Shown in pieces: positions 12,838 through 23,824 of a stretch of DNA of 64,000 nt. A program made the position numbers and the translations under genes. The notes under the pieces were generated by a model. The model saw nothing but the letters and a program-made list of their open reading frames with translations, did no database searches and was not told the origin of the DNA. Each line of letters starts with the position of its first letter. Position 1 is the stretch's first letter. The DNA comes from Gymnopilus junonius (lineage: Eukaryota > Basidiomycota > Agaricomycetes > Agaricales > Galerinaceae). The stretch covers positions 186,001-250,000 of the forward strand of contig JADNYJ010000014.1 in assembly GCA_015501075.1 (NCBI GenBank), written 5' to 3'.

Positions 12838-13676
12838 ATGCTTTGTACCAGTTGGACGCGGATATGAATCATACGATCCTTGCATGTTTTCTTTAGCACT
12901 TGGTTCCCTTCAAATTGTGGTGCATATACTACATACTCAGTTACTCTCCTTGGCACGCGCCCGATGCATGCAATGCACATTGATGGTTCTGGATCTCAGC
13001 CGGGCATGCGTTCGTTGTTAGGATAGCACGTTATTATATTTATTATTAGTAAAGTCGCCGATGATTGACGGCGATGGTGGCGCATCAAAGCTTACATCAC
13101 TTTCTATTTAATGACTCGGAACGTTCGTCTGCCCGATTGGTCAGCAAATCGACATGTAATCTTTATCTGCTCCTAACGCCTAACGGTTGAAGATGAATGA
13201 AATCCGAATCTAAGGCGTAGATGGAATAGAAATTTGCTGGACCGCGGTTGGGCGGCAGTCCTATCGGGTCAAAGTTATTTGTAGGTCGTACATATGTTCT
13301 TTCACGCTTACCTGCTTGGGCGTGCTGGCTATGAGATCGGCTGTCAGGGATTGCAAATTAGACGGATGTTTCGACTCTCCTTTTATGCTGTACTTTGACT
13401 CGGTGGGGCCTTGTCGACCGAATGTGCGCCCTCCACACAGGATCTGTCATCAGCAGGGAAACATTGTGGGCCTACAGTGATGTATAATCTTTTATTCCAT
13501 ACCGGTGGCAATAAAGGGATCGACAGAGATACAAAAAGCGGCAGTTCCGAGCAAGGGATCGTCAGAGCTGGTCTCCGCCCAACGCCTACACCCACGCGCA
13601 ATTTGAAGTCTCTGAGAGACCTTCTCCGCTACTTTTCACGACCATCCGCGACTTGAAATAAAGTTCTATCACGACA
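12838..13676. other. Intergenic, no gene recognised
   Basis: 3' flank of CAND1 and promoter of the small secreted-protein gene. The frames at 13383-13656 have no family resemblance. Confidence 0.5.
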
Positions 13677-14359
13677 ATGAAACTGTGTCCTCTTCGTTTC
13701 CTTGATACCGTCGTGGCAGCCCTATTCGTCACGACAGCACTCGCTATCCCTGTAAAGGGCTATCGTGCCGGGGACATCGTCGTAAGTGATTGTTCTCCTA
13801 TTCACATTATCTGGCTGAAACTGTTGTTAATAGGCTCGAGACAATTTACATGGTTTAAGCGACGACCTTACACTGCGAGAGGTCGAATTAAAGCTTTACC
13901 GCCGTGGAAAGGGTTGGGAAAGCATTTAAGAAAATGTAAGTCTCTTACCTGCCGCCCCAACTGCTGATCTCAGTTTACCATATTTTCCCTGACAGAGTAA
14001 CATACAAAGAAACTCCTGAGCAGAAGGCAGAGCGGAAGGCATCCTTGGCTGAAAAAGCTGAGAAAAGAAAGGAATACAAAAAATACGGCAAAATGCACGC
14101 AGAGAATGCGAAGAAGGAACTCAAAGCCGCCGGTGAAGAATATAATGTAAAGGCGCAATTCCGCGGACCGCATTATGCGGAACATGGTGCGAAGGCCATC
14201 GAAGAAGCGAAAAAAGAGTGGCACAGGCACACAAATCGCAGCAATTTAAGCAGGCAGATGTCAGGTACGTTTACATGTAATGCCTCGTTCAATTGAAACC
14301 GCCTAACGTCGTGACTTTCTCCAGCGTCAATATTCTACCCACCGGTCACAAGCATGTAG
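13677..14359 (+). CDS. Small secreted Lys/Glu-rich protein, hypothetical (apparent 1-bp frameshift)
   Basis: Four exons fit: 13677-13781, 13834-13935, 13996-14264 and 14325-14359. The N-terminus (MKLCPLRFLDTVVAALFVTT, then ALAIP) is a good signal peptide with cleavage likely near ALA-IP. The mature part is strongly basic and helical, with runs such as KAEKRKEYKKYGKMHAENAK, and holds few or no cysteines. Exon 2 closes with a stop in the first frame. One G too many in the GGG run at 13911-13913 would instead join it cleanly to exon 3 (GKVGKAFKKM). Extracellular location is inferred. No family is recognised. Confidence 0.5.
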
Positions 14360-16202
14360 CTGTCAGGTATCACAACGGTGGAATCTCTGGTGTTAGCTCC
14401 CATATGGTTCTCCATTGAGTCGCTATCCTACATATTATGTGTGGAATTGCTAGAAATTTACGTTGAGATGTCTCGATCAGCGGACAGGATGAGTGGTGTG
14501 AACGATATCGACTAATGAGCGCCCAACTTATCAAACAACTTCGATATTGACAAATGGGCGCCCAGCTTATCAAGCAACCTAGAGCTGAGAACCTAGATCT
14601 GACTTGGAGTGGACAAAGAATCTTCACGTCAGGTTCATGTACGTCGAGCAAAAACAGGTAAAGTAGTTTATGATTGCATCTCCTGACCGGAACTTAAAAC
14701 AGTTAGCGCCTTTTACCCAACCAACAACGGACCAATGGGCATCCTTGAGAAAAAGAAAGCAGGGCAAACTCTATTTGTTGTTTGATGTGGCCTTTACATA
14801 ACTCTTGGATGGAACTATTGGCCTAGACTTTTGCATGCGTTGATTTCAGGTGTGAGCCTCGGAGCATATTATCTTCTATTATGTACTGCATGTTTCCTCG
14901 GGTCAGACAAGCATAGGCGTGAGCCAAAGACTCGGACGACGTATATCTTTATTTGGAAGGAAAGTTTCCTTTTTGGGTTTAATGAAAACTGAAGGGCACG
15001 GATGCCATGAGGCTGAAGGCAGGCCGACCAGCGGTCTTACGGTAATACAGCATTACTCCCAATCCCACACCATAAATTCCTTTACATTGTGAACACCGCG
15101 TAGAAGTCAGCTTTCAATGCAGGGAAACACAAGTACTCGCTTGGACGGAACGAATATTTTTCCAAATACTGAAACTTGAAAGACGAAGAGTGGGAACGAA
15201 GTAAAAAAAAACTAAACAGACTGCGAGTACTTTTCAAATGGGCAGTTCTAGACCCTGTGCCATTAATACGAGGAAGTACTAGACCAGGACCAATTCGGAA
15301 CGGAGACATTGAGCAACACTTGGACTATTTGACTCCTCTGAGATTAACTATTTTATACGCTATAGACTTGTTAAGATACTAGATGTCATAAAAAAACTAC
15401 CGCGCTAAATGGAAAGCTTTCGGGGAGACTTCAAAAGATGAGAGAGCCTTCCGCAGACCCGCCTTTGGAAATATTTACAAGGCCTCATTCCCCTTCGAGA
15501 GGGATCATCATGTAGACTGCGCAGACACGTTTTTGGGTCGATGCGGCGCTTTTCTGTGTAAAGTAGACCATCCCTTCTCATTTTGGTCTGAATTAGGCGT
15601 GTTACAAGGATGATCATGAGTTACTGAACGATCTTAATTTCATCCTATATCATCAATAAACATATATTCCTCCGGAAATCCTGGCGGAGCAAATACAGGG
15701 AGGTACCATAAAACTTCCTGAGAATTGAAGAAATAGTACTATAAGACAGCAAATATAGATGACAACTAAGGTTGACAGCAAGTGTTCAGCCCTGTTCACC
15801 TTTTTTTAATCGCGGGAAATCAAGTCGGATTGGTTGCCAGCGTGGGTGCGATGACGAACTGTATGACCAGTAGAGTCAACAGCAAGTAATTACTTCCATC
15901 CATGCTACTACATTGCTACTGCGATGCATAGACGCGCTCTGCTTATATGCTTGGCTAGAGTTTTCCTTTTTTTTTCGCTCAATCTTGACTCATAAGTCTT
16001 CTCTGAAAGTCCAGAAAAGACCTGTGCTCACGCGACTCAAGGAGAAGCGCTATCAGCTCTTCATCACTGCGCACACTCTGTCGAATACCAGTCTATCAAC
16101 GGTCATGGACGCGTCTAGCAATGGACGCGCCTGTAGATAGGAACACGTGATTTCGGACGGAAGCCGGTGAAACCAACGCTGGGAGACTTGTGCGTAACGC
16201 TC
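14360..16202. other. Intergenic, no gene recognised
   Basis: About 1.8 kb with only short frames. Nothing supportable seen. Confidence 0.5.
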
Positions 16203-16356
16203 ATCGATATCGATAACGAGCAAATATTTTGTACTTGGAACTCTTTGGTAAGTGACATCTCGTATATCAAACCCTCGGGCGATGCCTAAATTCACCTCTT
16301 TTATCTTCTCGTTTGAATTGATTTGATCATGATTGGAATCTCCGCTCCTATAAATG
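16203..16356 (+). promoter_or_regulatory. FKBP12 promoter block, copy 1
   Basis: A block beginning ATCGATATCGATAACGAG at 16203-16220, continuing with a TTTGTACTTGGAA segment and ending in a TATA-like CTCCTATAAATG at 16345-16356, about 90 bases before the ATG. The same succession of elements precedes the second FKBP gene at 20598-20723. The conservation suggests that it carries functional promoter sites. The binding factors are unknown. Confidence 0.5.
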
Positions 16357-16443
16357 CCTGTGCCGACGTGATTTTGCCGTTCCAAGTTCCCTACATCTCT
16401 TGTCTGGATACTCGATAATCCTATACTTGTTTCATTCGATATC

Positions 16444-17096
16444 ATGGTGCGTTCCCTGCAGGTTTATATGCGCTTCACCTTGAACTCACTATTATCTTTG
16501 ATCTTTATCTCAGGGCGTCGCGATAGAGACCCTTTCCCCCGGAGATGGCGTTCACTTCCCCAAGAAGGGCGGTGCGTATCTCGACTGAGCGCTTATTCAC
16601 GTCTGCGCATCGGATCTCACACATCGCGATAGACAAGGTCAAGATTCATTATGTAGGAACTTTCGACACTGGCAAAAAGTTCGACTCGAGCCGGGATCGG
16701 TGAGCATCGCGATAATCCTATTCGCATCTAAAACACACTGACGCTTTTGTTTTAGTGGTGAAGCATTCGAGACAGTAATTGGCATGGGGAAAGTTATCAA
16801 AGGCTGGGACGAGGGTTAGTTCTTTCTCTGAATTTATCTCTCATCGCTCTCATCGCCCCATCGATCTTCGAAATCTTCGAAATCTTTCTTCTTCATGACT
16901 GCTCAGGTGTCCCACAATTATCACTTGGTCAGAAAGCTATCCTCACCGTATCACCTGATTATGTGGGTAGTTCATTCGCGTTTTTATTTGTTGCGATGAC
17001 TGATTTTTGCAGGGTTATGGGGCTGGAGGATTCCCTCCTATCATCCCTCCCAATTCGACTCTCAAATTTGAAGTCGAACTTTTGGGCATTAACTGA
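16444..17096 (+). CDS. FPR1: FKBP12-type peptidyl-prolyl cis-trans isomerase, copy 1
   Basis: Single-domain FK506-binding prolyl isomerase of 108 residues, probably cytosolic; in fungi FKBP12 mediates FK506/rapamycin action (family knowledge). Six exons fit in phase: 16444-16446 (ATG alone), 16514-16571, 16633-16699, 16756-16814, 16907-16962 and 17013-17096. The ligand-pocket residues of the family are all present: Tyr in KIHYVG, Phe-Asp in [10 protein letters not shown], Val-Ile-x-x-Trp in [10 protein letters not shown], Tyr in DYGYG, and Phe in TLKFEVEL. There are no frame breaks. It is paralogous to the gene at 20795. Confidence 0.95.
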
Positions 17097-20000
17097 AGCG
17101 TCAAATCATCGCATTGAATGAGAATGCTTAGGTTTCATATTTTCTTCCTCCTCACCCGAATGTATGTTCAGTAGTGAAGGGAAATTCGTCGTGTTATCGT
17201 TGTAAATGCTAGTAGAACGTCTCAACCTGTATATTGCACCATATCAGTTGTCTGATTATGAGGTTAAATTGAGACTGGGACCTTGCTTTTATGAACATAA
17301 TAACAGTGAGTAGGAGTCTCGAAGACGCTCGCGAGATCATCGTTAGCTTGGGTGAGGGAAGACCGTTACCTCATCCGGGACTGGATACAACGCCGTCCGC
17401 AGTTCAAGAGGGTGTAGATTCGAAGGGGATTTGAGTTAGCAGAAGTTTGGAGTTTTCCTAGATATGACCAGAAATTTAATATCGAACAACGGACGACATT
17501 CTAGCTACTAGAACTATTCTAGAGCCTGGTTAAAACCTCGAAATTGACTTAGTATAAGCTACAACAATTCTATAATTTCTATTCGATAAGCTGGGTTCAC
17601 ATTGAAATGTATAGCATTATCCTAAAGACGGTGTGAAAACCAAATTAGCTTGAGCTTAGATAACACTCAGGCCGAAAATAGGGCACATCGGCACTTCGGC
17701 CATTAGCTTTTTTTCGCTTGTACAAGCTAAAAAAGGTAATAAAAGGGACGAAAAGCTGACCATCAGAATCCGGGCCCGGATTGCCAAAAAGCGCAGACTT
17801 TGTACCAAATGTTCAGGAAGGCCAGAGCTGAAGAGGACCATGAAATCAATTCTCTGTATCACGAATCGCGGCACAGGACGCGAATCGATGCAAAATTTTG
17901 CGATTACTGATCATACGACATATTAAATTTTCGAAGAATTGGCCGAAAAAGCGGAAAAGCTAAAAAGTAAATGGCCGACTTGCTGATGCAATTGTACTTA
18001 GACTAGGGTGACGAAAGAAAGCGTGATCTCGACAAGATAGTAACCCTTCTAACTTATATCTGTCCATGAGTTCAGCTAGAAGTTCCGCAAAGCTTTAAGG
18101 TTGGCCAAGGGTTTTTACAAATGCAGATGCTGTGAGCTGTGACGGCACAATTATGATCCCCGTTTCGGAATGTCGACTGACATGAGAACCTCCTTCAGTT
18201 GTGGTCCCTTCTCTCCAAAATCGTTGACCTCATGGCTTAAGCTCCATCCTTTTTTAACATTTTTTAGAGTCTTCCAGAAGGCAAACCTGGCAAAGCGACT
18301 TCTCGGTAGAATGTAGAAATGAGGTAACCGTGTGGCGGTGACCGCGACGCTAATTGGTCGCTAGCGATCGCGTCTGATACCACGTGATGAGAAACACCCG
18401 CCTTTCGGTCCGAAAAAGCAAATTCGCGGGGGTTGAAATCGGCTGAAATTTTGAAAAATCAAACGGTCGAATTCCTCCGTTAGGATGCAACGCATGTCCC
18501 TCTGTGGTCAAGGGTATTCCTGGCTCATAAAAAGCGGGTGGATCTACAGGACACCCGTAGCTATGCTTTCCTTCTCCCATATTTTTCCCTCTGCAAGCTA
18601 TGGGATCTTGCTTGCGCAATTGCTCTGGTGTTCCAGTCGATTTCTCGGATGGGAATGCTACCCAGGAATTTTTAGATGCTGCTCCTCCAACTAAGCGAGG
18701 CTCAGGGATCAGTGCATGTTATCGGAAAAGTATTACCTCGAATTACTACGGTTAGGATGAACTACTGCGGCTCTCTTCTTCGAATCCTCACTTCCTCGGG
18801 ACATTCTCCAACGCATGCCACGATCAGGACACCCATCTCTGCCAGGACTAGGTTAAGTTCCCACTTCCTTTTCCTCCTACGGTTTTCGATTTTCCTAATG
18901 TATTTCTCCGACTGGACAAGGTACCTTTGCTTGTGCATTTCATATTCGTTTATGCGAAGTGCCGTCCAAAGATGCCCAACGGACTCAGTCGGAAATTCTT
19001 CTGTGGGTTTCAGGGCGTTTATTCCTGGTCAAACGTCTTCATCTGTACTCACAAGGAATTTACGTACATTCGGATGCAATGTCGACTTCAAGTCCATTGC
19101 CGATGCCTCATCGAGATCGTTTACCCAGGCATGTTGTCGCGACCACTATTTTCAGGCTTTTCGGAACAATCCGTTTTCCTTTCCTCCTGGCGACCAGCGG
19201 CTCCGGACTCTCTTTTGTTATCTCCTCTGTCCCTTCTATTCGCCACTATTTGCTCGTCCATTTGCACTATCGTGATGCAAGGAAGATCATAGTGATCTCG
19301 GGGGTCGTTATATTCTTCGTTGAAGTCGATCTTATCAAGCTCAAGACGCACTTCTTGCCTTCGCCAGAGTTCTTTGTCTTCTGCTCCTCCGCACGGCAAT
19401 TAAATATCTGGTGATAACATTTCCGGAATCTGTAAGCATTCCCCAGATGTCCTTTCGTTCCCCGACATGTGTTCGGAATACGTTTCTATGCCAGGAGTGC
19501 GATGGTTCGTACCACCAATGCTCCCGCGGCGTTCGACCATGCCTCAAGAGCATCGTGTTCATATCTCGACGTTGCATGCGAAGGGGCGATAACGAAATTC
19601 GACACCATCTTCTTCCGCGAAAAATTTTGGGGTACTAACACTTGTTCTTTCCTTAAGGACGGCCGATGATCCTATCCCTTTTTCTTTCTGCAGTTTTCCT
19701 TTTCCGATGTTACCCCTTCGCCTCGGTTTGTCTCGGTTTATGTGTCAAAATAACCGTTTAGGTGAGTTTTAATGTGCCTTCGACGCTCAAGTTTATTTAG
19801 AGGCATACAGTACCATTTCTGGGTACGCTCTTTACGCAGATGGCGCTTTCTGCTTCTTGTCGTATGCTTGGATGATCTCCCATTTTCATTAAGAATGCCG
19901 CCAATTTAATACGGTTGACAGCTGTATAAGGACATAGGATTGCCTCTTGTCGATTCTAATGTTGTGATCGGTCAGGCTGTGCTATCTCTTGTTTCCTCCA

Positions 20001-20597
20001 ACCAGACTTCTTTCAACGCGCCAGATTTTTGGTGGCATTGCGTCCCGCAGACCTGATCTATACTTCCAAATCTTGGCTCCTCGAAAGTTGATTCTAACTA
20101 TCTGGAAGGGCGGCCTGGAAATTCCGCGGCTTGATGGAGGCAATAAGAAGCTGTCAGGAAGCCAATATGTCAATGTCTGTTTTCTTTTCAGCCAATGACG
20201 CCTGTGAAGATGTCCAGGCTCTCGACATATCCACGTTTATTTCTCGGAGTTCTCAAGCCCAGTAGTTGTGCTGGAGGCGTACATAGGGGCCGATTTGTTA
20301 TTTCGCCCCTCAAAGCTGCAATCATGCAATATTTTGCCTATTTTTCATTTATCCTTTTGGTCAATAACACGGACTTTCCGCTACATTCGAGGGTCGATTT
20401 GACATTCGCGGATCCGGAATGTTATGAATCACGCATGCTGCTTCAGCCTCGCCTTCGGATTTTCCTTCGCTCGACAATACATTTATGGCTTCTGGCTCAC
20501 CATCTTTGCGACCGATTAATTCCAACGTAATTTACATGGTTCGGTATCACTACCGGAGGTTTACCGTAATGGTCCTGAATGCTTCCACCGTCCACCA
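17097..20597. other. 3.5-kb spacer between the FKBP genes
   Basis: No gene, tRNA or transposon protein is recognised. Many frames of 60-200 residues between 18300 and 19700 overlap each other on both strands, but none resembles a protein I know and codon choice looks random. Whether it is an old insertion or decayed intergenic sequence cannot be told by eye. Confidence 0.45.
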
Positions 20598-20723
20598 ATC
20601 GATATCGATAACGAGGCTGGTGCAAGGGCTTTGTACTTGGAAGGCTTTGGTAAGTCCCAAGTTCGATCAATGTCGGCGAGACCAGATCTTCGGATCAAGA
20701 TCCGTACTCCGCTCCTATAAATG
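20598..20723 (+). promoter_or_regulatory. FKBP12 promoter block, copy 2
   Basis: ATCGATATCGATAACGAG at 20598-20615, then TTTGTACTTGGAA and the TATA-like CTCCTATAAATG at 20712-20723, about 72 bases before the ATG. The order and similar spacing match the block upstream of the first FKBP gene, so the duplication included the promoter. Confidence 0.5.
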
Positions 20724-20794
20724 TCTCTGCCAATTTTGCCGTGTCCTGCAACTTACGTCCTTACAATCTTGTACATTATTCGTTGCTTTACACC

Positions 20795-21397
20795 ATGGTA
20801 AACGAACTTTGACGCGTTTTTCATTGAACTCATCATGCTATAGGGCGTCTCTGTCGAAACTATCGTTCCAGGGGATGGCGTTCACTTCCCCAAGAAAGGA
20901 GGTACGCATTTTGCGCGCCTATCATTTCCCCATGCAGAGGCATGACATTAGAGGACAGACAGAGTTACAATACATTACGTCGGGACTTTGACCGACGGTA
21001 GGAAGTTTGATTCAAGTCGGGATCGGTAAGTGTCGCGTTACGCTGTCTGTGGCACGCGTATTGACTGTTTTCATTTTCATTTTACTGCAGTGGCTCTCCG
21101 TTCCAGACAGAAATCGGTACAGGGAAGGTGATCAAGGGTTGGGATGAGGGTAAGTTTGCGTTCATCCCTAGCCCACTGTGCTGATAGTCCTGCCGGTTAG
21201 GCGTTTTACAACTGTCTCTGGGTCAAAGAGCAATTCTCACTGCATCGCCGGACTTTGTACGTGTATAATGCGCCTTGACGTCATTCATTTAACTTACGCA
21301 TTATGTCTTCCAGGCCTACGGTTCTCGAGGGTTTCCCCCCGCCATACCACCGAACTCCACGTTGAAATTCGAGGTTGAACTAATAAAGATCAACTGA
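20795..21397 (+). CDS. FKBP12-type peptidyl-prolyl cis-trans isomerase, copy 2
   Basis: Second FKBP12 of 108 residues. Exons 20795-20797, 20844-20901, 20959-21025, 21091-21149, 21201-21256 and 21314-21397 have exactly the same lengths (3, 58, 67, 59, 56, 84 nt) and phases as copy 1, so the two arose by duplication. Pocket residues are kept: Tyr in TIHYVG, Phe-Asp in [10 protein letters not shown], Val-Ile-Trp in [10 protein letters not shown], Tyr in FAYG, and Phe in TLKFEVEL. Differences concentrate in the loop after strand 3 ([11 protein letters not shown]) and the 80s loop ([12 protein letters not shown]). Intact frame and pocket suggest a working enzyme that may differ in partner or drug binding. 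Confidence 0.93.
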
Positions 21398-23160
21398 TCT
21401 TACTTTGATTCTTCTCTTTTTTTTTGCTTTTTGTTTTGGATCTTGGGCGGTCTTCTGTTATGAGACATTTTCTGTTTATATCACCCTACGCACTTTATGT
21501 TATTGTATTCAAGGACACATATGCATTTTTCCGGCTTTTCGTACTCAGCGAATGATACCAAGGCCAATAGTACGATCATCAGATTAGATAACAAGGGCCC
21601 AGGCGAAGTCGATCAATTTCGAATTGGCTACTTGACCACACGGTTGGCCATCTTGGGCGTGCATTTTGCACCCTTAAATTTCGGGTTCGGTGGCAGAACT
21701 CGAGTTTACGCGACTGTAATGTCTTGTGTCCTGTCAAATGATGTCCGCAGTGTCCATTTTCTGGGACTCTTTGAAGACTTTGTTTAATACGGAATGATTC
21801 TCCAGTGCAAAGGTCCCAAATATATCCCACAATGTACACCTCGTGGTACAAGCAAGAGTAAACATAGCGCCGCTTTCTTGGTACCGTCCTTTTGTCCACT
21901 TCAGCGCATGCGGTGGACGTGGAAAAGGAACGAGGTATCCCTTGAAATGATAGCTAACATTTGTAGCTTAGTTTGGAGTACTTAGTTCCAATGGGATCTG
22001 CAGTGCCCATTCTATAACTCCTCGAATTCTCCGTGGGATACCACCAAGATGCTACTACATCGACAGATGGCAAAGATAGCGAGCGGTCTGTGTGCAACCT
22101 TTTCCCTCAGTGTGTACAAGTTCTCGTAATTAGTCTCTCTCTCGGAGTCTCTCCCACATATAAATTCGAACTCCGTATGGGTCGGAGAACTCATTTTTCG
22201 GATCGATCCCCGTTAATGACATGGTCCCAAACTGTTGATGTAGCTCAGGGTGACTATCAAATACCTTGCGTGCTAGTAGCTCCTGATTCGATAATAACAG
22301 GACAACTGTTAAGTGTCTGGTAGGGCGCTTGCACCTAGTTTCTGCGATACTGATGCATGGAACCTTGGATGGAACTCTTGAACTAGACAAAACATGACTA
22401 TATGAACCTTTTCTATTTAACAAGTAGGCGATATTGAAGCATAGATAGCAACACTGAACAGGCTTCATACAGCTATGCGATTGCCATTTGGCCATGACTG
22501 TGTAAAATGAAAGGATAAGTTCCGCAGCCTTCCCTTGAACTTCAAACCAGTGAGAATGTAAGTTATTAACGGGCACTCTTCTTCGAAAACAAAACTAACT
22601 TTGTATTTAGGGCCTAGCTGAACATCAGAAAGTGATTGTGGGGCACTCCAAGTCTCTTATTTTATCGATCCTAACTTTCGGGTCGAATAGACATGGACCG
22701 TGGACCACGAGTAGTATATGCATCATGGAGCCGTATATGCAAAAAGAGTCTGAGTTATGTCTATTTACAGCTCCTCGTATGAGATTTGGAAGCAAAAAGG
22801 GATCCAGTCCTGAATCATTTTAAATTTACGTCCTTCCACGTTCTACAGACCCTGATATATATATACGTTGGTATGCCATCTTCTCGAACAATCCTCAATA
22901 CTCGTTGTCATATGCTATATTTTTGTTATCTCTCATACAACCAGAAAGACGTACATTCTGAATACCTTCTTGACACCAAAATCTAGCCTGTGATGTACTG
23001 AGCTCTGTAGCCAACGCATTGTCAAATAAATAATGCCTATGAAAAGGTTATACTAATCATGTGCGCGCTTATTCGCTAGCTTGCCTCAGATGATGACGAA
23101 AGAGATGACTCTTGCCTAAAATGTCAGGGCAAAATAGTGTCCAAGAAAAAGCCAATGCTA
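21398..23160. other. Intergenic, no gene recognised
   Basis: About 1.7 kb after the second FKBP gene. Short overlapping frames only; nothing supportable seen. Confidence 0.5.
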
Positions 23161-23254
23161 TTCCCTCTAGCCGACTTGAACGACTGACCTCGTCATTTCA
23201 TATTGACACATTCTGTCATACTAGTGACGCGCTCTACCACTGAGCTAAGAGGGA
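23161..23254 (-). tRNA. tRNA-Thr(AGT), intron-containing, copy 1
   Basis: Read on the minus strand it gives a full cloverleaf. The acceptor TCCCTCT pairs perfectly with AGAGGGA. The D arm is GCTC-AGTGGTA-GAGC. The anticodon stem CGTCA pairs with TGACG, with loop CTAGTA (anticodon AGT), and the T arm has loop TTCAAGT. An intron of about 22 nt sits at the canonical position one base after the anticodon and can itself fold (TGACA with TGTCA). The discriminator base is A. Confidence 0.9.
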
Positions 23255-23824
23255 CCCCAACCGCAGCGTAAGACATAATTATATATGAATATTAAAGGCA
23301 TACGTCCTGTATCAGCGATGCATCTTGTGCAGCAGAATCTCCAAGCATCCAAAACGAAACTGGTATCAAATTCGACATCAATAAATTACTGTGGGGCGTA
23401 GAATTTAAGTTAAAGCTTCGAGTATGCAACATAGGATTACCGATAATTATGAGTGTAGCAACGGGGTTGTAGGCATAAATTTAGGAGGAGGGAGACAAAA
23501 ATCTAGAAGAAAGCTGCAAAATAATCGGAAGAAGGAGGGGGAGCACATACAACCAACTTGGTGGTGGTGATGATGTGAGGGGTATACCGGAACAAAAGGT
23601 CGTGAATGAACAAACGGCTAAGGAGAATGCAAGTATATGTACATAATCTGACAAACGAGGAGTAAAAGAGAGCGTAGAAGTTCGTAGAGATCGTCAAGAA
23701 AGCAAAATGAAAGCGAAAAAAGTTCGGGGAATAAAAGGTCTCAACCACATGTACTGTATACACCCAACCCAAGACAACAAAGAAAATACAAGCTTTTTCA
23801 AGCATTGCGTGACCATACAGCTCC
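23255..23824. other. 3' flank of the Ser-rich gene, no gene recognised
   Basis: Sequence between tRNA copy 1 and the stop of the large minus-strand gene. It probably includes that gene's 3' untranslated region. Confidence 0.45.
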
